A stretch of 64,000 nucleotides of DNA. Origin: [Flavobacterium] thermophilum. Its GTDB lineage: Bacteria > Bacillota > Bacilli > Bacillales > Anoxybacillaceae. A model generated the notes under the pieces. That model worked only from the letters and a program-made list of their open reading frames with translations. It was not told where the DNA came from and did no database searches. Below are positions 29,301 through 38,916 of the stretch, piece by piece. The stretch is from the NCBI GenBank assembly GCA_900450595.1, contig UGGS01000001.1:1240001-1304000 (forward strand), given 5' to 3'. The first letter of the stretch is position 1. Every line of letters starts with the position of its first letter. The position numbers and the translations under genes were made by a program.

Positions 29301-29888
29301 TTACTGATGTTGTTCAAGCAGTTGGCGGATATGATCCATAATGTAGTCGGCCGCCTCCTCCGGGCTCGCCTTCCGCGCGCGCAGCGGCGCCATATCAATC
29401 GGCGCCCCGTACACGACTTTGAGCGGCACAAACGGCCGGTACGGGCCAATGATCGCACATGGAACGACAGCCGCATCGGTGCGCAAAGCGAAAAAGCCGA
29501 CGCCGGGCAGCGCCTTTTTCAGCCGGCCATCTTTGCTGCGCGTCCCCTCGGGAAAAATGCCGAGCACTTCACCGTTTTTCAGCACTTCCAACCCGGTGCG
29601 CAGCGCCTGGCGGTCGTTCATGCCTCGTTTGACCGGAAAGGCATGCAATTGTTTGACGAGCGTTTTCACGATGGGGGTGTGAAACAGCTCCTCTTTTGCC
29701 ATAAACCGAATCGGCCGCGGCGCCGTAATGCCGACGACCAGCGGATCTAGGTTGCTGATATGGTTGGCGCAAAGAAGCACCGCGCCTTCTTTTGGAAAGC
29801 GGTCAACCCCGATCGTTTGAATGCGGTACAAAGGAGTTAATATGCTTTTTACCGCTCCCTTGGCGAATGAATAAAAATCCACCGTCAT
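29301..29888 (-). CDS. plsC: 1-acyl-sn-glycerol-3-phosphate acyltransferase
   Basis: 195 residues, membrane-associated. It has the acyltransferase blocks NHISNLD (HX4D, near 42), FPVKRG, FPEGTRS (near 114) and [11 protein letters not shown]. Makes phosphatidic acid from lysophosphatidate. Overlaps cmk by ATGA, so both are likely translated together. GAAAGGA precedes the start. Confidence 0.93.
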   Translation of the reverse strand: MTVDFYSFAKGAVKSILTPLYRIQTIGVDRFPKEGAVLLCANHISNLDPLVVGITAPRPIRFMAKEELFHTPIVKTLVKQLHAFPVKRGMNDRQALRTGLEVLKNGEVLGIFPEGTRSKDGRLKKALPGVGFFALRTDAAVVPCAIIGPYRPFVPLKVVYGAPIDMAPLRARKASPEEAADYIMDHIRQLLEQHQ

Positions 29889-30559
29889 CCAATCCTTTCG
29901 TTGACAACTTCCATAATGCGCGCCGCCACTTCTTCGACCGACAACGACGTCGTGTCGATTTCCACGGCATCCGGCGCCTTGCGCAGCGGCGCCGTTTCCC
30001 GCTCCGAGTCAAGGCGGTCGCGGCGGGCGATCTCTTCTTTCAACGTTTCGAAGTCGGACGGAAAGCCGCGGGCGATGTTTTCCTCATGTCGGCGCCGCGC
30101 CCGCTCCTCAACGGAAGCTTTTAAGAAAATTTTCACCTCGGCATTCGGCAGCACGTTCGTTCCGATGTCGCGCCCATCCATGACGACGCCGCCGCCTTTG
30201 GCCATGGCGCGCTGGCGGGCGACCATCTCCTCGCGCACCAGCGGATGCTGGGCGACGAACGACACCGCATTCGTCACCGCCTCGCCGCGAATGATGTCCG
30301 TGACGTCTTCGCCGTTGACAAACACGAGCTGCCCTTGCGGCGAAGGCTGCAGTTCAATATGCGTATGGCGAAGGAGCGACAAGAGCGCTTGCTCATCATG
30401 GACATCGACGCCGCATTGGAGCGCCCGGTACGTCAGCGCGCGGTACATCGCGCCCGTATCAATATACACGTAGGAGAGGCGGCGGGCGATCAGTTTGGCA
30501 ACCGTGCTTTTTCCGGCAGCCGCAGGTCCGTCAATGGCGATGTTAATCCGTTGTTTCAT
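29885..30559 (-). CDS. cmk: Cytidylate kinase
   Basis: Phosphorylates CMP and dCMP. 224 residues. P-loop [18 protein letters not shown] near the N-terminus, [14 protein letters not shown] near 35, [17 protein letters not shown] near 150 and [15 protein letters not shown] near 185. AGGAGG precedes the ATG. Confidence 0.97.
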   Translation of the reverse strand: MKQRINIAIDGPAAAGKSTVAKLIARRLSYVYIDTGAMYRALTYRALQCGVDVHDEQALLSLLRHTHIELQPSPQGQLVFVNGEDVTDIIRGEAVTNAVSFVAQHPLVREEMVARQRAMAKGGGVVMDGRDIGTNVLPNAEVKIFLKASVEERARRRHEENIARGFPSDFETLKEEIARRDRLDSERETAPLRKAPDAVEIDTTSLSVEEVAARIMEVVNERIG

Positions 30560-30606
30560 AGTTCCTCCTGCTTCGTCTAAATCATTTGATCAGGGCACAA
30601 AGAAAA

Positions 30607-30625
30607 ATGCAGGAAACTCCTGCAT
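30607..30625 (-). terminator. Terminator between ypfB and cmk
   Basis: ATGCAGGA/TCCTGCAT 8-bp stem, three-base loop, then TTTTCTTTG on the minus strand. Confidence 0.75.
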
Positions 30626-30655
30626 GTTCTCATGTTCATTGTACCATATCCGCCG

Positions 30656-30835
30656 TCAGCGGTCGACGGCCGTTTCGATCGTTTCTGTTTTTTTCGGCTT
30701 GGCGACTCCCTCATATTCATATACTTTGCCGATATAAAGCGCCGCCGGCGTGTACAGAACAAGCCATTGGGCGATGAGCAGACAAATCGCCTGAATCGCG
30801 ACAAGCTTCCATAACAGCTCTTCGATCCGCTTCAT
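30656..30835 (-). CDS. ypfB: Small membrane protein YpfB (DUF5359-like)
   Basis: 59 residues: start MKRIEELLWKLVAIQAI, one hydrophobic segment (about 9-34), and a charged tail GVAKPKKTETIETAVDR. GAAGGCGGG lies about 10 bases before the ATG. Position between cmk and the PilZ gene matches ypfB of B. subtilis. Function unknown. Confidence 0.72.
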   Translation of the reverse strand: MKRIEELLWKLVAIQAICLLIAQWLVLYTPAALYIGKVYEYEGVAKPKKTETIETAVDR

Positions 30836-30890
30836 GGCGAACGATCCCGCCTTCCGTTTTTTCTAGCAGTATTCCACGCCGGCGCCTTAT

Positions 30891-31547
30891 TTATTCCCTT
30901 CTCTTCTCTTCAAGCTGCCGTTCGAAGCTGTAGCGGATGAGCCGGACGCGATCTTGCGAGGCGAGGCCGGCAAACTCGACCGACATTCTCGCCCCGCTGT
31001 GCTCGTCGACAGCCATGCGGACGACCGTCGCCTTCGTGCGCACATAATGGCAGTCGCCGGAGCGCATCGTCAGCACGAGCCAAAGCTCGACCGACATGCC
31101 GGGGCGCAGAAGCGGCGCGTGCGTCGGCGGAATGAGAAGGGCGGCCCCGCCTGCGCTAATATCGACTGTCATCGTCACAAACGGGGCAAACTCGCCGTCA
31201 AGCGGGTGGACAGCGGCGTCAACATTCGCTTTCACCCGCACATAGCGACGGCGCTGAATGCGGATGACATATTCGTCGCCCCGGTAGTCCAAGACCACCA
31301 TTGGCAGCGGATCGCGCACTTTCCCTTTTACTTCGGTGTCAAACATGTATAACGTTCCTTCTTGGCTGACAAAACTTGCTTTAAACTGCATCCCGTTTAA
31401 CAAATACACTGTTTTTCCCGTCTGCTCGTCAACGGGGTAGCCAATATGGATCGCCCCGCCGTCGACGGCAAGCACTTTGCTTCGGTATTGGCGTGCCGAG
31501 CCATCAAGCGGCTCGAGCCGAATCGGATCCCCAATTTTGATCATCAT
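30891..31547 (-). CDS. motI: PilZ-domain c-di-GMP receptor MotI (YpfA)
   Basis: 218 residues: N-terminal YcgR-like barrel (1-90) and a C-terminal PilZ domain with QRRRYVRVKAN (RxxxR) and DISAGGAAL (D/NxSxxG), the c-di-GMP-binding signature. In B. subtilis the homologue acts as a clutch on the flagellar motor. AAGGGGAAGCGG precedes the tandem ATG. Confidence 0.88.
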   Translation of the reverse strand: MMIKIGDPIRLEPLDGSARQYRSKVLAVDGGAIHIGYPVDEQTGKTVYLLNGMQFKASFVSQEGTLYMFDTEVKGKVRDPLPMVVLDYRGDEYVIRIQRRRYVRVKANVDAAVHPLDGEFAPFVTMTVDISAGGAALLIPPTHAPLLRPGMSVELWLVLTMRSGDCHYVRTKATVVRMAVDEHSGARMSVEFAGLASQDRVRLIRYSFERQLEEKRRE

Positions 31548-31634
31548 GTTTCCGCTTCCCCTTTTCAGCTGGATGCCGTTTTTGTACGATCATTATACCA
31601 CAGAGCGGACGCTTGAGGCGGACGGAAACAAAAA

Positions 31635-31656
31635 GGAAGCCATGTTTCAGGCCTCC
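31635..31656 (-). terminator. Terminator downstream of ypeB
   Basis: GGAGGCC/GGCTTCC stem with TGAAACAT loop followed by TTTTTG on the minus strand, nine bases after the ypeB stop. Confidence 0.8.
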
Positions 31657-31664
31657 CTCTGTTT

Positions 31665-33008
31665 TCATTCGTAATTCGGTTCGACGCTTTCAAGCTTTTC
31701 CACTTTTTCCTCTATGCCGGTTGACGCGTTCATAAACAGCTGGTACGTATCATCGCCGAGCGTCCCTAAAAACTCGTAGCAAAGCACTGGCTTTTGCAAG
31801 TCGTTCATAATGACCGCCTGGCGCTGTTCCATTACCTTTAGATGCGGATTCAACTTTTTCTTCACTTCTTCGGCAGTGATCGCCGGTTTCGGCAGCGGGC
31901 GCGGGATGGACGACGACAAATAGTCGCGCGCCGTAAAGCCGACGACATGGCCGTTGTCAAGCGCCACTTTCATTTGGATCGCTTCCGGGTAGATGCGGAC
32001 GCCGTTTTCGCTTTTCACAAACGTGAGCACGGCGACGTTATCGTACTGTGTGCTGTCATACAGCTCAAACCCGGTGAATTTGTGCCGCTTCAAAAACGCC
32101 ATTCCGCGGTTGGCCGCCTCATGCAGGCTGATCGTCGGTTTGCCAACCGGCCGGCTGTTTAACACCCAAATCGGATAGCCGCCGTTTTTCGTTATATCCA
32201 TGTAAATATCGCCTTTTGTTTTCGGATCGTGAATCGTCAAACTGTAAAAGCGTTCGTCGGCCCCTTTGCCGCTTTCCGTCACCTTGATCTTCTCCGTTCC
32301 TTTCAAGCCGAGAAAATCGCGTGCGATCCGCTTTGCTTCATCTTTGGAAACCGGGCGGCCCTTCGCGCGGACGAACCCTTTTTCCTCGTTGGCCAGGCCG
32401 ATGAATGACGGACCAAACTCGGACGAACTTGAGAACGTATCAACATTTTTTTCGACCGCTTTGAAGCCGTCAATGATGATGTTGTCTTCTTTTTGATCGT
32501 TCGTTGCCAGCGCCAGTTCGACGTCCATCCAGCGCAAATTGTTTTCCAAGACTAAATGCTGCACATTGCGCAGCTCTTGGCGGATCGCCCCGGCACTTTT
32601 ATACAGCCCTTGCAGCGTCTTATACTCTTCTTTTGTCAACGGCTCCTCTTGCAAATCACGCACTGCGGTCCGGTAGGTGAATTCACCGATTTGCGACAAA
32701 AATTCTTGCGTTTTGTTAAACGGCAAAAGCGACAGCGGCAGCTGGCCGACATCGGAATGGGCTTCCGAGGCAATTTTCCATATTTCAGCGAGCGCCGGCG
32801 ACAATGACGCATGCGAGTTCATCGCCAGCGTGGCGCCCAGTTTATCGTGAAGCAAGTCAATTTGATAGGCCAGATCGTGAAAGGCGCGCTGATAGTTGTT
32901 TTCCGCATGAATCAAGATCGCATTTTTCTCCTGATGCTCGCGGTAGCCCCAATAACCGGTGCCGATGACCGCCACAGCCAGCACGGCGATCAAGATCGTT
33001 CGCAGCAT
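31665..33008 (-). CDS. ypeB: Germination protein YpeB
   Basis: 447 residues. An N-terminal membrane anchor (about 5-24) is followed by a helical region and a C-terminal half with three PepSY-like segments (for example KDEAKRIARDFLG, SLHEAANRGMAFLKR, TAEEVKKKLNPHL). Needed in B. subtilis to place and stabilise SleB in the spore. AAAGGAGGGGG precedes the ATG, 15 bp after sleB. Confidence 0.95.
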   Translation of the reverse strand: MLRTILIAVLAVAVIGTGYWGYREHQEKNAILIHAENNYQRAFHDLAYQIDLLHDKLGATLAMNSHASLSPALAEIWKIASEAHSDVGQLPLSLLPFNKTQEFLSQIGEFTYRTAVRDLQEEPLTKEEYKTLQGLYKSAGAIRQELRNVQHLVLENNLRWMDVELALATNDQKEDNIIIDGFKAVEKNVDTFSSSSEFGPSFIGLANEEKGFVRAKGRPVSKDEAKRIARDFLGLKGTEKIKVTESGKGADERFYSLTIHDPKTKGDIYMDITKNGGYPIWVLNSRPVGKPTISLHEAANRGMAFLKRHKFTGFELYDSTQYDNVAVLTFVKSENGVRIYPEAIQMKVALDNGHVVGFTARDYLSSSIPRPLPKPAITAEEVKKKLNPHLKVMEQRQAVIMNDLQKPVLCYEFLGTLGDDTYQLFMNASTGIEEKVEKLESVEPNYE

Positions 33009-33023
33009 ATCCGTCCCCCTCCT

Positions 33024-33818
33024 TTATTTGCAGAAAATATGGTTGCCGATCCGTTTGATTTGCGGCCGGCTCCAAATCCAAGCGCTTGTCGCCGTCGCCG
33101 GATTAAAGTAGTAAATGGCCCCGCCGGTCGGGTCCCAGCCGTTGATGGCATCGAGCACCGCTTTTTTCGCCGTTTCGTTCGGCGTCAGCCAAATTTGTCC
33201 GTCGGCCACTGCGGTGAACGCCCCAGGCTGAAAGATCACCCCGGCAACCGTGTCCGGAAACGACGGGTGTTCGAGCCGATTCAAAATGACGGCCGCGACG
33301 GCTACTTGCCCGATGTACGGCTCGCCGCGCGCCTCGCCGTAGACAGCGTTCGCCATGAGCCGAATGTCGTTTTGCGAAAACCCTTTCGGCACATTGGATG
33401 CTGTCGTTTTCGCCGTTCGCTCGCCGCCTCCGCCGCGTTTTTTCACCTGCTGGCTGAGCGGAATGCCGCCGTAATGGGTGAACTCGTTCCCTTGACGGAT
33501 TTGCTCTTTCACAAACGACTCGTAATATTTCGATGCGTTTACAAGCTTTCGCTTCGTCTCGGCGCCGGCCAGCCCATCGACCGGCAGTCCATATTCGTAT
33601 TGAAAATTGCGCAGCGCCCAATACGTGCGCCAGCCGAACACGCCGTCAATCTTCCCGTTGTAAAAGCCGAGATACTGCAGCCGCGCCTGCAATTCAATGA
33701 CATCATCGCCAACCGCTCCGCGCTGAATCACTTGCGGGGAAAAAGCGGCCGCATGGCCGGCCGGATGCATCCATGCCATTAGGCCGACCAACATGAGCAT
33801 GACCAAATTCCTTGCCAT
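33024..33818 (-). CDS. sleB: Spore cortex-lytic enzyme SleB
   Basis: Lytic transglycosylase that degrades cortex during germination. 264 residues: signal peptide (about 1-25, ending GHAAA), peptidoglycan-binding domain (about 28-90; GAVGDDVIELQARLQYLG) and a hydrolase-2 domain from about 150 (MANAVYGEARGEPYIGQVAV, containing the catalytic glutamate). The ATG at 33818 follows GGGAGG. In an operon with ypeB; forespore-specific transcription is expected, but I cannot place a sigma-G promoter confidently. Confidence 0.97.
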   Translation of the reverse strand: MARNLVMLMLVGLMAWMHPAGHAAAFSPQVIQRGAVGDDVIELQARLQYLGFYNGKIDGVFGWRTYWALRNFQYEYGLPVDGLAGAETKRKLVNASKYYESFVKEQIRQGNEFTHYGGIPLSQQVKKRGGGGERTAKTTASNVPKGFSQNDIRLMANAVYGEARGEPYIGQVAVAAVILNRLEHPSFPDTVAGVIFQPGAFTAVADGQIWLTPNETAKKAVLDAINGWDPTGGAIYYFNPATATSAWIWSRPQIKRIGNHIFCK

Positions 33819-33900
33819 ATGCAAACCTCCCGTCAACCATCGCCGTTTTTACCCCTATTTTCCTTCAACTTCTCCTTTTTATGCAGAAAAAACAAAAAAA

Positions 33901-33922
33901 GCCAAGCATGTTACGCCTGGCT
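33901..33922 (-). terminator. Terminator containing the prsW stop codon
   Basis: GCCAGGC/GCTTGGC stem on the minus strand followed by seven Ts and GTTTTTT. The prsW TAA lies in the loop, so the last residues are encoded by the hairpin. Confidence 0.82.
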
Positions 33923-34588
33923 TTTCACAGATGGCATCTTCTCAATGCGGACGGATTCTTTCGCTTGTTTCACTTTGCGCAACGCCACCCACCATAAGAT
34001 GAGCATGAACGGCCCCATGTAATACCCCCACTGCTTTTGGGCGAGCAGAATCCAGTCGTAAACGCCGTGAAGGAAAAACGGCAGCAAAAACGACGCCCAC
34101 AAATAATAGTGGCGCTTTCGGCCGGCAAATTTGGCTTTGCCAAAATAAAACCCCATAATGACGGCAAACAGGGCATGGCTTGAGACCGGCAAGAGCGCCC
34201 GGGCGATTGCCGTGTCCACTCCGTTGGCGAGCAAATACAAAATGTTTTCAAGCGTCGCAAATCCCAGCGAAACGCTGGCGCTGTACACAATGCCGTCATA
34301 CGGCTCATCAAATTCGTCATGGTCGTAGACAAAAAAATAGACGACAAACCATTTGACGAACTCCTCAAGCAGCGCCGCCGAGAAAAACGCCTCGGCGGCC
34401 GGCGAAGAGACGATTCTTTCAGCAGCGAGCACATACTCAATAAACATGATCGGAAAAACGAGCAAGGCGCCGAAAAAAAACATGCGCAGCACAAAGGAGA
34501 GCGGCTCGGCCTCATACTCGTCCTTTAAATAAAAATAGCTGAGCAGCGCCACCCCGGGGGCGACGCCGGCAGAAATCAACGAAAACAT
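33911..34588 (-). CDS. prsW: Site-1 intramembrane protease PrsW
   Basis: 225 residues with about seven to eight membrane segments. The catalytic EE motif is in LLEEFVKWFVVYF near residue 72, with GFATLENILYL and HALFAVIMG in later helices, as in the PrsW/CAAX-type metalloprotease family. In B. subtilis it starts degradation of anti-sigma-W factor RsiW. CGGGGATCGGC precedes the ATG. Confidence 0.93.
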   Translation of the reverse strand: MFSLISAGVAPGVALLSYFYLKDEYEAEPLSFVLRMFFFGALLVFPIMFIEYVLAAERIVSSPAAEAFFSAALLEEFVKWFVVYFFVYDHDEFDEPYDGIVYSASVSLGFATLENILYLLANGVDTAIARALLPVSSHALFAVIMGFYFGKAKFAGRKRHYYLWASFLLPFFLHGVYDWILLAQKQWGYYMGPFMLILWWVALRKVKQAKESVRIEKMPSVKSQA

Positions 34589-34676
34589 GCCGATCCCCGT
34601 TTCTTTGTCGGTTTATCTCTATCGTACCACGAAACAGAGCGATGAAAAAGATGGAATTGCCGGGCGGCCCGCCGAC

Positions 34677-35648
34677 CTAATAGGCGAACAAGCCGTCAAC
34701 GGCGGCGCCGGCGGCGAGAGCGACGGCAAGCTTGATGCGCGCTTTTTTCGCGTCATAGTCGCTGCCGAGAATGACCCCTTTTTTATGCAAATCATAGGCG
34801 CTTCCCACGTAATCGTACGTTGTATACACCGCCCCTTCCTCGGCGCTCGTCGTCACGACGACTTTGATCCCATCGTTGACGGCCTTGATGATTTCATCTA
34901 CCATCTTCGGCGCCACTTGCCCGCGGCCGACCCCTTCAAGCACGATTCCGGCGACGCCGCTTTCCCGGGCCGCTTTAATAAACTTGCCGTCCGCCTCCAC
35001 GTAACATTTCACAATGTCGACGGGCGGAAGCGGATGCACGAGCCGGAAATGTTCGCGCCGGATCGGCTTTTGGTACACATGCACTTCATCGTTGTCGATA
35101 ATGCCCAAATAGCCGAACCCGAATGCGTTGAACCCTTGAATGTTGGAAGCATGCTCTTTTTTCACATATTTCGCAGCAAAAATGCGCTCGTTGAATACGA
35201 CGACCGTCCCCGCCCCGCGCAGCGTTTCGGCGCACGCGGCATAAATGGCATGGCGAATGTTGATATACACATCGCTCCCTAAATCAAACGGCGCCCGCTG
35301 CGAGCCGGTGACGACGATCGTCCGCGGATCGTCAATTGTCAAATCGAGAAAATACGCTGTTTCCTCGAGCGCGTCCGTCCCGTGGGTGACGACGATGCCA
35401 TCCACAGACGGATCGGCGAAATGCGCCTCAATCCGCCTTTTCAATTCAAGCCAATGCGAAAACGTCAAATGCATGCTCGGGAGCTGAAACACGCTCTCAA
35501 CCACCACTTCAATTTCCTTCGGCAAATGGCAGAGCGAAGCGAGCTCTTCGCCGCTCAATGCCCCGGCGTTCAGGCGGCCGGAGCGCTCATTTCGTTTGCT
35601 GGCAATCGTGCCGCCAGTCGTCAGCAACACAACTTTCCGTTCAGCCAC
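34677..35648 (-). CDS. ansA: L-asparaginase
   Basis: Hydrolyses asparagine to aspartate and ammonia. 323 residues. Both catalytic threonine motifs are present: LLTTGGTIASKR at the N-terminus and VVTHGTDALEETAYFL near residue 85. No signal peptide, so cytosolic. The GTG at 35648 has GAGGGTG six bases upstream; the TTG at 35678 has no good site. It lies between ypdA and prsW, where B. subtilis has no asparaginase. Gene symbol by function. Confidence 0.9.
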   Translation of the reverse strand: MAERKVVLLTTGGTIASKRNERSGRLNAGALSGEELASLCHLPKEIEVVVESVFQLPSMHLTFSHWLELKRRIEAHFADPSVDGIVVTHGTDALEETAYFLDLTIDDPRTIVVTGSQRAPFDLGSDVYINIRHAIYAACAETLRGAGTVVVFNERIFAAKYVKKEHASNIQGFNAFGFGYLGIIDNDEVHVYQKPIRREHFRLVHPLPPVDIVKCYVEADGKFIKAARESGVAGIVLEGVGRGQVAPKMVDEIIKAVNDGIKVVVTTSAEEGAVYTTYDYVGSAYDLHKKGVILGSDYDAKKARIKLAVALAAGAAVDGLFAY

Positions 35649-35714
35649 ATTCGTCACCCTCACTTTTGCGTTTTCCAATCACAGCGCCCGTTTCCGCCGT
35701 GCGGATGCAAGGCG

Positions 35715-36707
35715 TTACAGCGGCTTTCGGGCCGCCGCTTCCCGCTCGCGCCGGGCGATGCAGGCGGCGATAGCGTCCCCATGGAAACGGCCGTTTTCGA
35801 TAAAAATTTCGTTCGCATCATTGCCGGCGGCAATCACCCCGGCGATAAACACCCCCGGGACGTTCGTTTCCATCGTTTCCGGGTCGTAGTGCGGCCGGCC
35901 GCTGTCCGGATCGACGCCGACGCCGATGTTCGTTAAAAAGCGATGGTCCGGATGGTAGCCGGTCATGGCGAACACGAAATCATTTTTGATCGTTTTCGTC
36001 TCCCCGTTCACTTCGTAAATGACCGCATCTTCCGTGATCTCTTTCACATGGGCATGAAACTCCATGCGAATGACGCCTTTTTTCACAAGGGCGTCAAATT
36101 CCGGCAAAATCCACGGTTTAATGCTTTTGGAATATTCCCCGCCGCGGTAGAGGACCGTCACGCGCGCCCCGGCTTTCACAAGCTCCATCGCCGCGTCAAC
36201 GCTTGAGTTTTTGCCGCCGATGACAACACAGTCGGTATTGAAATACGGATGCGCCTCTTTAAAGTAATGCATGACTTTCGGCAATTGTTCCCCCGGTATG
36301 TTCATATAGTTTGGATGGTCGTAATAGCCGGTGGCCACGACCACGTATCGGGCCCGATATGGCGCTTTCGAGGTTTCAACGAGAAACGTCCCGTCTTCCT
36401 GGCGCTTAATCGCCTTCACTTCTTCGAACGTATTGATGCGAAGCTGTTTGCGGACAACGACTTCACGGTAATACGCAAGCGCCTGGCTCCTCGTCGGCTT
36501 CCGGTTTTCCGTAATAAACGGCACCCCGCCGATCTCGAGCCGGTCGCTCGTGCTGAAAAACGTCTGATGCGTCGGAAACCGGTAAATCGAATGGACGATG
36601 TTCCCTTTTTCGATTACAAGCGGCGAAAACCCGGCGTTTTGCAAGGCAATCGCCGCCGCCAGCCCGCACGGTCCGCCGCCGACGATGATGATGTTTTCTT
36701 CTTTCAT
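35715..36707 (-). CDS. ypdA: Bacillithiol-disulfide reductase YpdA (Bdr)
   Basis: 330 residues, flavoprotein disulfide reductase fold: FAD-binding VGGGPCGLAAAIALQ at the N-terminus, NADPH-binding VIGGKNSSVDAAMELVKAG near 165, and PGVFIAGVIAAG near 295. The cysteine in GGGPCG is the one proposed to act in the family. GAGGTGAC precedes the ATG. Between ansA and gudB as in Bacillus. Confidence 0.93.
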   Translation of the reverse strand: MKEENIIIVGGGPCGLAAAIALQNAGFSPLVIEKGNIVHSIYRFPTHQTFFSTSDRLEIGGVPFITENRKPTRSQALAYYREVVVRKQLRINTFEEVKAIKRQEDGTFLVETSKAPYRARYVVVATGYYDHPNYMNIPGEQLPKVMHYFKEAHPYFNTDCVVIGGKNSSVDAAMELVKAGARVTVLYRGGEYSKSIKPWILPEFDALVKKGVIRMEFHAHVKEITEDAVIYEVNGETKTIKNDFVFAMTGYHPDHRFLTNIGVGVDPDSGRPHYDPETMETNVPGVFIAGVIAAGNDANEIFIENGRFHGDAIAACIARREREAAARKPL

Positions 36708-36736
36708 GGCTCTTGTCACCTCGCACGAAACAAAAA

Positions 36737-36761
36737 ATCCCCTATCCTATGATAGGGGATT
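36737..36761 (-). terminator. Terminator between gudB and ypdA
   Basis: AATCCCCTATC/GATAGGGGATT stem around ATAG followed by TTTTG on the minus strand. Confidence 0.85.
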
Positions 36762-36796
36762 TCGCGAAAGCTTGCAAACATCGCTGCTTGCTGCGC

Positions 36797-38068
36797 TCAC
36801 ACCCAGCCGCGGAACCGGCACGCCTCCGCCATTTTGCGGACGCCGACCATATAGGCGGCAAGGCGCATGTCGACGCGGCGCGTCTGCGCCATTTCATACA
36901 CGTTGTTGAACGCTTTGACCATCACTTTTTCAAGCCGCTGTTCGACTTCTTCTTCCGTCCAATAGTACCCTTGGTTGTTTTGCACCCATTCGAAGTACGA
37001 CACCGTTACGCCGCCGGCGCTCGCCAGCACGTCCGGGACGAGCAAAATGCCGCGCTGCGTCAAAATTTCCGTCGCCTCGAGCGTCGTCGGGCCGTTCGCC
37101 GCCTCGACGACAATGCTTGCCTTAATGCGCGGGGCGTTTTCAGCCGTAATTTGGTTTTCGATGGCCGCCGGCACTAAAATATCGCAATCGAGCTCAAGCA
37201 GTTCTTTGTTCGAAATCGTATTTTTAAACAGCTTCGTCACCGTGCCAAAGCTGTCGCGCCGTTCGAGCAGATAGTCGATATCAAGGCCGTTCGGATCGTA
37301 CAGCGCGCCGTATACGTCGGAGATGCCAACGACTTTCGCTCCGGCGTCGTGCATAAATTTGGCCAAATAGCTGCCGGCGTTGCCGAACCCTTGGACGACA
37401 ACGCGTGCGCCTTCGAGCGACAGGCCGCGTTTTTTCGCCGCTTCACGAATGCAAATCGTCACCCCTTTGGCCGTCGCCGTTTCCCGGCCGTGCGAACCGC
37501 CGAGGACAAGCGGTTTCCCGGTGATGAAGCCCGGCGAGTCGAACTCGCGGATGCGGCTGTACTCGTCCATCATCCACGCCATAATTTGCGAGTTTGTAAA
37601 CACATCCGGCGCCGGGATATCCTTGGTCGGCCCCACGATTTGGCTGATGGCGCGCACGTAGCCGCGGCTTAAACGCTCCAGTTCGCGGAACGACATCGTG
37701 CGCGGATCGCAGACGATCCCGCCTTTGCCGCCGCCATACGGCAAATCGACGATGCCGCACTTTAAGCTCATCCAAATCGACAGCGCTTTCACTTCGCGCT
37801 CGGTGACATCGGGATGGAAGCGCACCCCGCCTTTCGTCGGACCGACGGCATCGTTATGCTGCGCCCGGTAGCCGGTAAAAATTTTCACCGACCCGTCGTC
37901 CATGCGCACCGGAATGCGAACCGTCAGCACGCGGATCGGCTCTTTCAGCAGCTCATACACTTCTTCCGGATAGCCGAGCTTTTCCAACGCTCTATGTATA
38001 ACAATTTGTGTCGACGCCAGCACGTCGTATTGTTGCCCCTTCTCTTCCGTATGCTTATCGGCTGCCAT
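36797..38068 (-). CDS. gudB: NAD-dependent glutamate dehydrogenase
   Basis: 423 residues. PYGGGKGGIVCDP holds the catalytic lysine (near 120), VVQGFGNAGSYLAKF the NAD site (near 220), and GPTTLEATEIL lies near 335. The REVKALSIWMSLKCG segment is uninterrupted: the 9-bp duplication that inactivates gudB in laboratory B. subtilis is absent, so the enzyme should be active. Could equally be labelled rocG; position next to ypdA favours gudB. Confidence 0.95.
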   Translation of the reverse strand: MAADKHTEEKGQQYDVLASTQIVIHRALEKLGYPEEVYELLKEPIRVLTVRIPVRMDDGSVKIFTGYRAQHNDAVGPTKGGVRFHPDVTEREVKALSIWMSLKCGIVDLPYGGGKGGIVCDPRTMSFRELERLSRGYVRAISQIVGPTKDIPAPDVFTNSQIMAWMMDEYSRIREFDSPGFITGKPLVLGGSHGRETATAKGVTICIREAAKKRGLSLEGARVVVQGFGNAGSYLAKFMHDAGAKVVGISDVYGALYDPNGLDIDYLLERRDSFGTVTKLFKNTISNKELLELDCDILVPAAIENQITAENAPRIKASIVVEAANGPTTLEATEILTQRGILLVPDVLASAGGVTVSYFEWVQNNQGYYWTEEEVEQRLEKVMVKAFNNVYEMAQTRRVDMRLAAYMVGVRKMAEACRFRGWV

Positions 38069-38194
38069 ACGTAAACCTCCTATAAGCTCGCTATAATAAT
38101 TTGTCGCCTTTCATGTCATAGTATACACCTTCTGTGGCCGGATGCAAAGGAAAAATGGCGAAGCGGCGTCGAACAGTTGGCGCAAAAAAATAGA

Positions 38195-38215
38195 CTCCTT
38201 GTCCATTTCAAGGAG
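38195..38215 (-). terminator. Terminator downstream of mecB
   Basis: CTCCTTG/CAAGGAG stem with AAATGGA loop, then TCTATTTTTTT on the minus strand. Confidence 0.82.
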
Positions 38216-38228
38216 CCTTTCTATACCT

Positions 38229-38819
38229 TTAATTGGCGCGGAAATAACGAACGAGCTGTTCGATCGCGCGGCGTTCAATCAGCCGCTTCCCATATTCTTG
38301 CACACGGTGTATCGTTATCGTAGCCGGGTTGCCAAACTCGGCCAGCAAGGCGACAAAGTTGTCGAGCGGAATCGGCGGTTCCTCGGCAACGTGCAAGTAA
38401 AAGCGGCCTTGGTACGAATAAAGCGTGCCGTCGAGGCAGCCGACCGCATGCAGGCGATGAGCAAGCTGGATGACATCTTCGAACGCTTGGAATTCGTAAA
38501 ATATGTCATCGCTCTCATCGAGCGTTACCTGCATCTCAATGTAATCGTCGGCGAATTCTTCTTCGATGTCGTCGTAGTCACCTTCATTCGTGACGATAAC
38601 GACCATGCCCTGTGCCGGTAAAGAGTAGACTTCGACCGCGATCGATCCGTTCACCTCAAAGCCGAGCTCTTCGCTCGCTTCCTCGATCATATCGCGGAAC
38701 AGCTGATGGACTTTAAACGTGTCCTTCCACAAATCGTCTTTCGTCAACCCGCGGTCCAGCAAATCGTCAAACGTCAAGAAAATTTTAATTTTGTTGTGGG
38801 TCAAGCGCTCAAGACGCAT
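38229..38819 (-). CDS. mecB: Adaptor protein MecB (YpbH, MecA paralogue)
   Basis: 196 residues. The MecA-family N-terminus MRLERLTHNKIKIFLTFDDL is followed by an acidic linker (EGDYDDIEEEFADDY) and a C-terminal domain for ClpC binding. Delivers substrates to ClpCP. The ATG at 38819 has GGAGGGG five bases upstream; the in-frame GTG at 38825 overlaps it. Confidence 0.9.
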   Translation of the reverse strand: MRLERLTHNKIKIFLTFDDLLDRGLTKDDLWKDTFKVHQLFRDMIEEASEELGFEVNGSIAVEVYSLPAQGMVVIVTNEGDYDDIEEEFADDYIEMQVTLDESDDIFYEFQAFEDVIQLAHRLHAVGCLDGTLYSYQGRFYLHVAEEPPIPLDNFVALLAEFGNPATITIHRVQEYGKRLIERRAIEQLVRYFRAN

Positions 38820-38916
38820 CGGCACCCCTCCTTACCTACAGAGCCATCTCTTACCGTTATTGTATGACGCAATCGGCAATTGGTTCGTTTATTGTGTTTA
38901 TTGTTATTAATGAGTT

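Noticed and set aside
33824..33890. Sigma-G promoter for sleB-ypeB
   Set aside because: TGCATAA could serve as a -35 box, but the sequence 18 bp further (AAATAGG) matches the -10 consensus too poorly to call.
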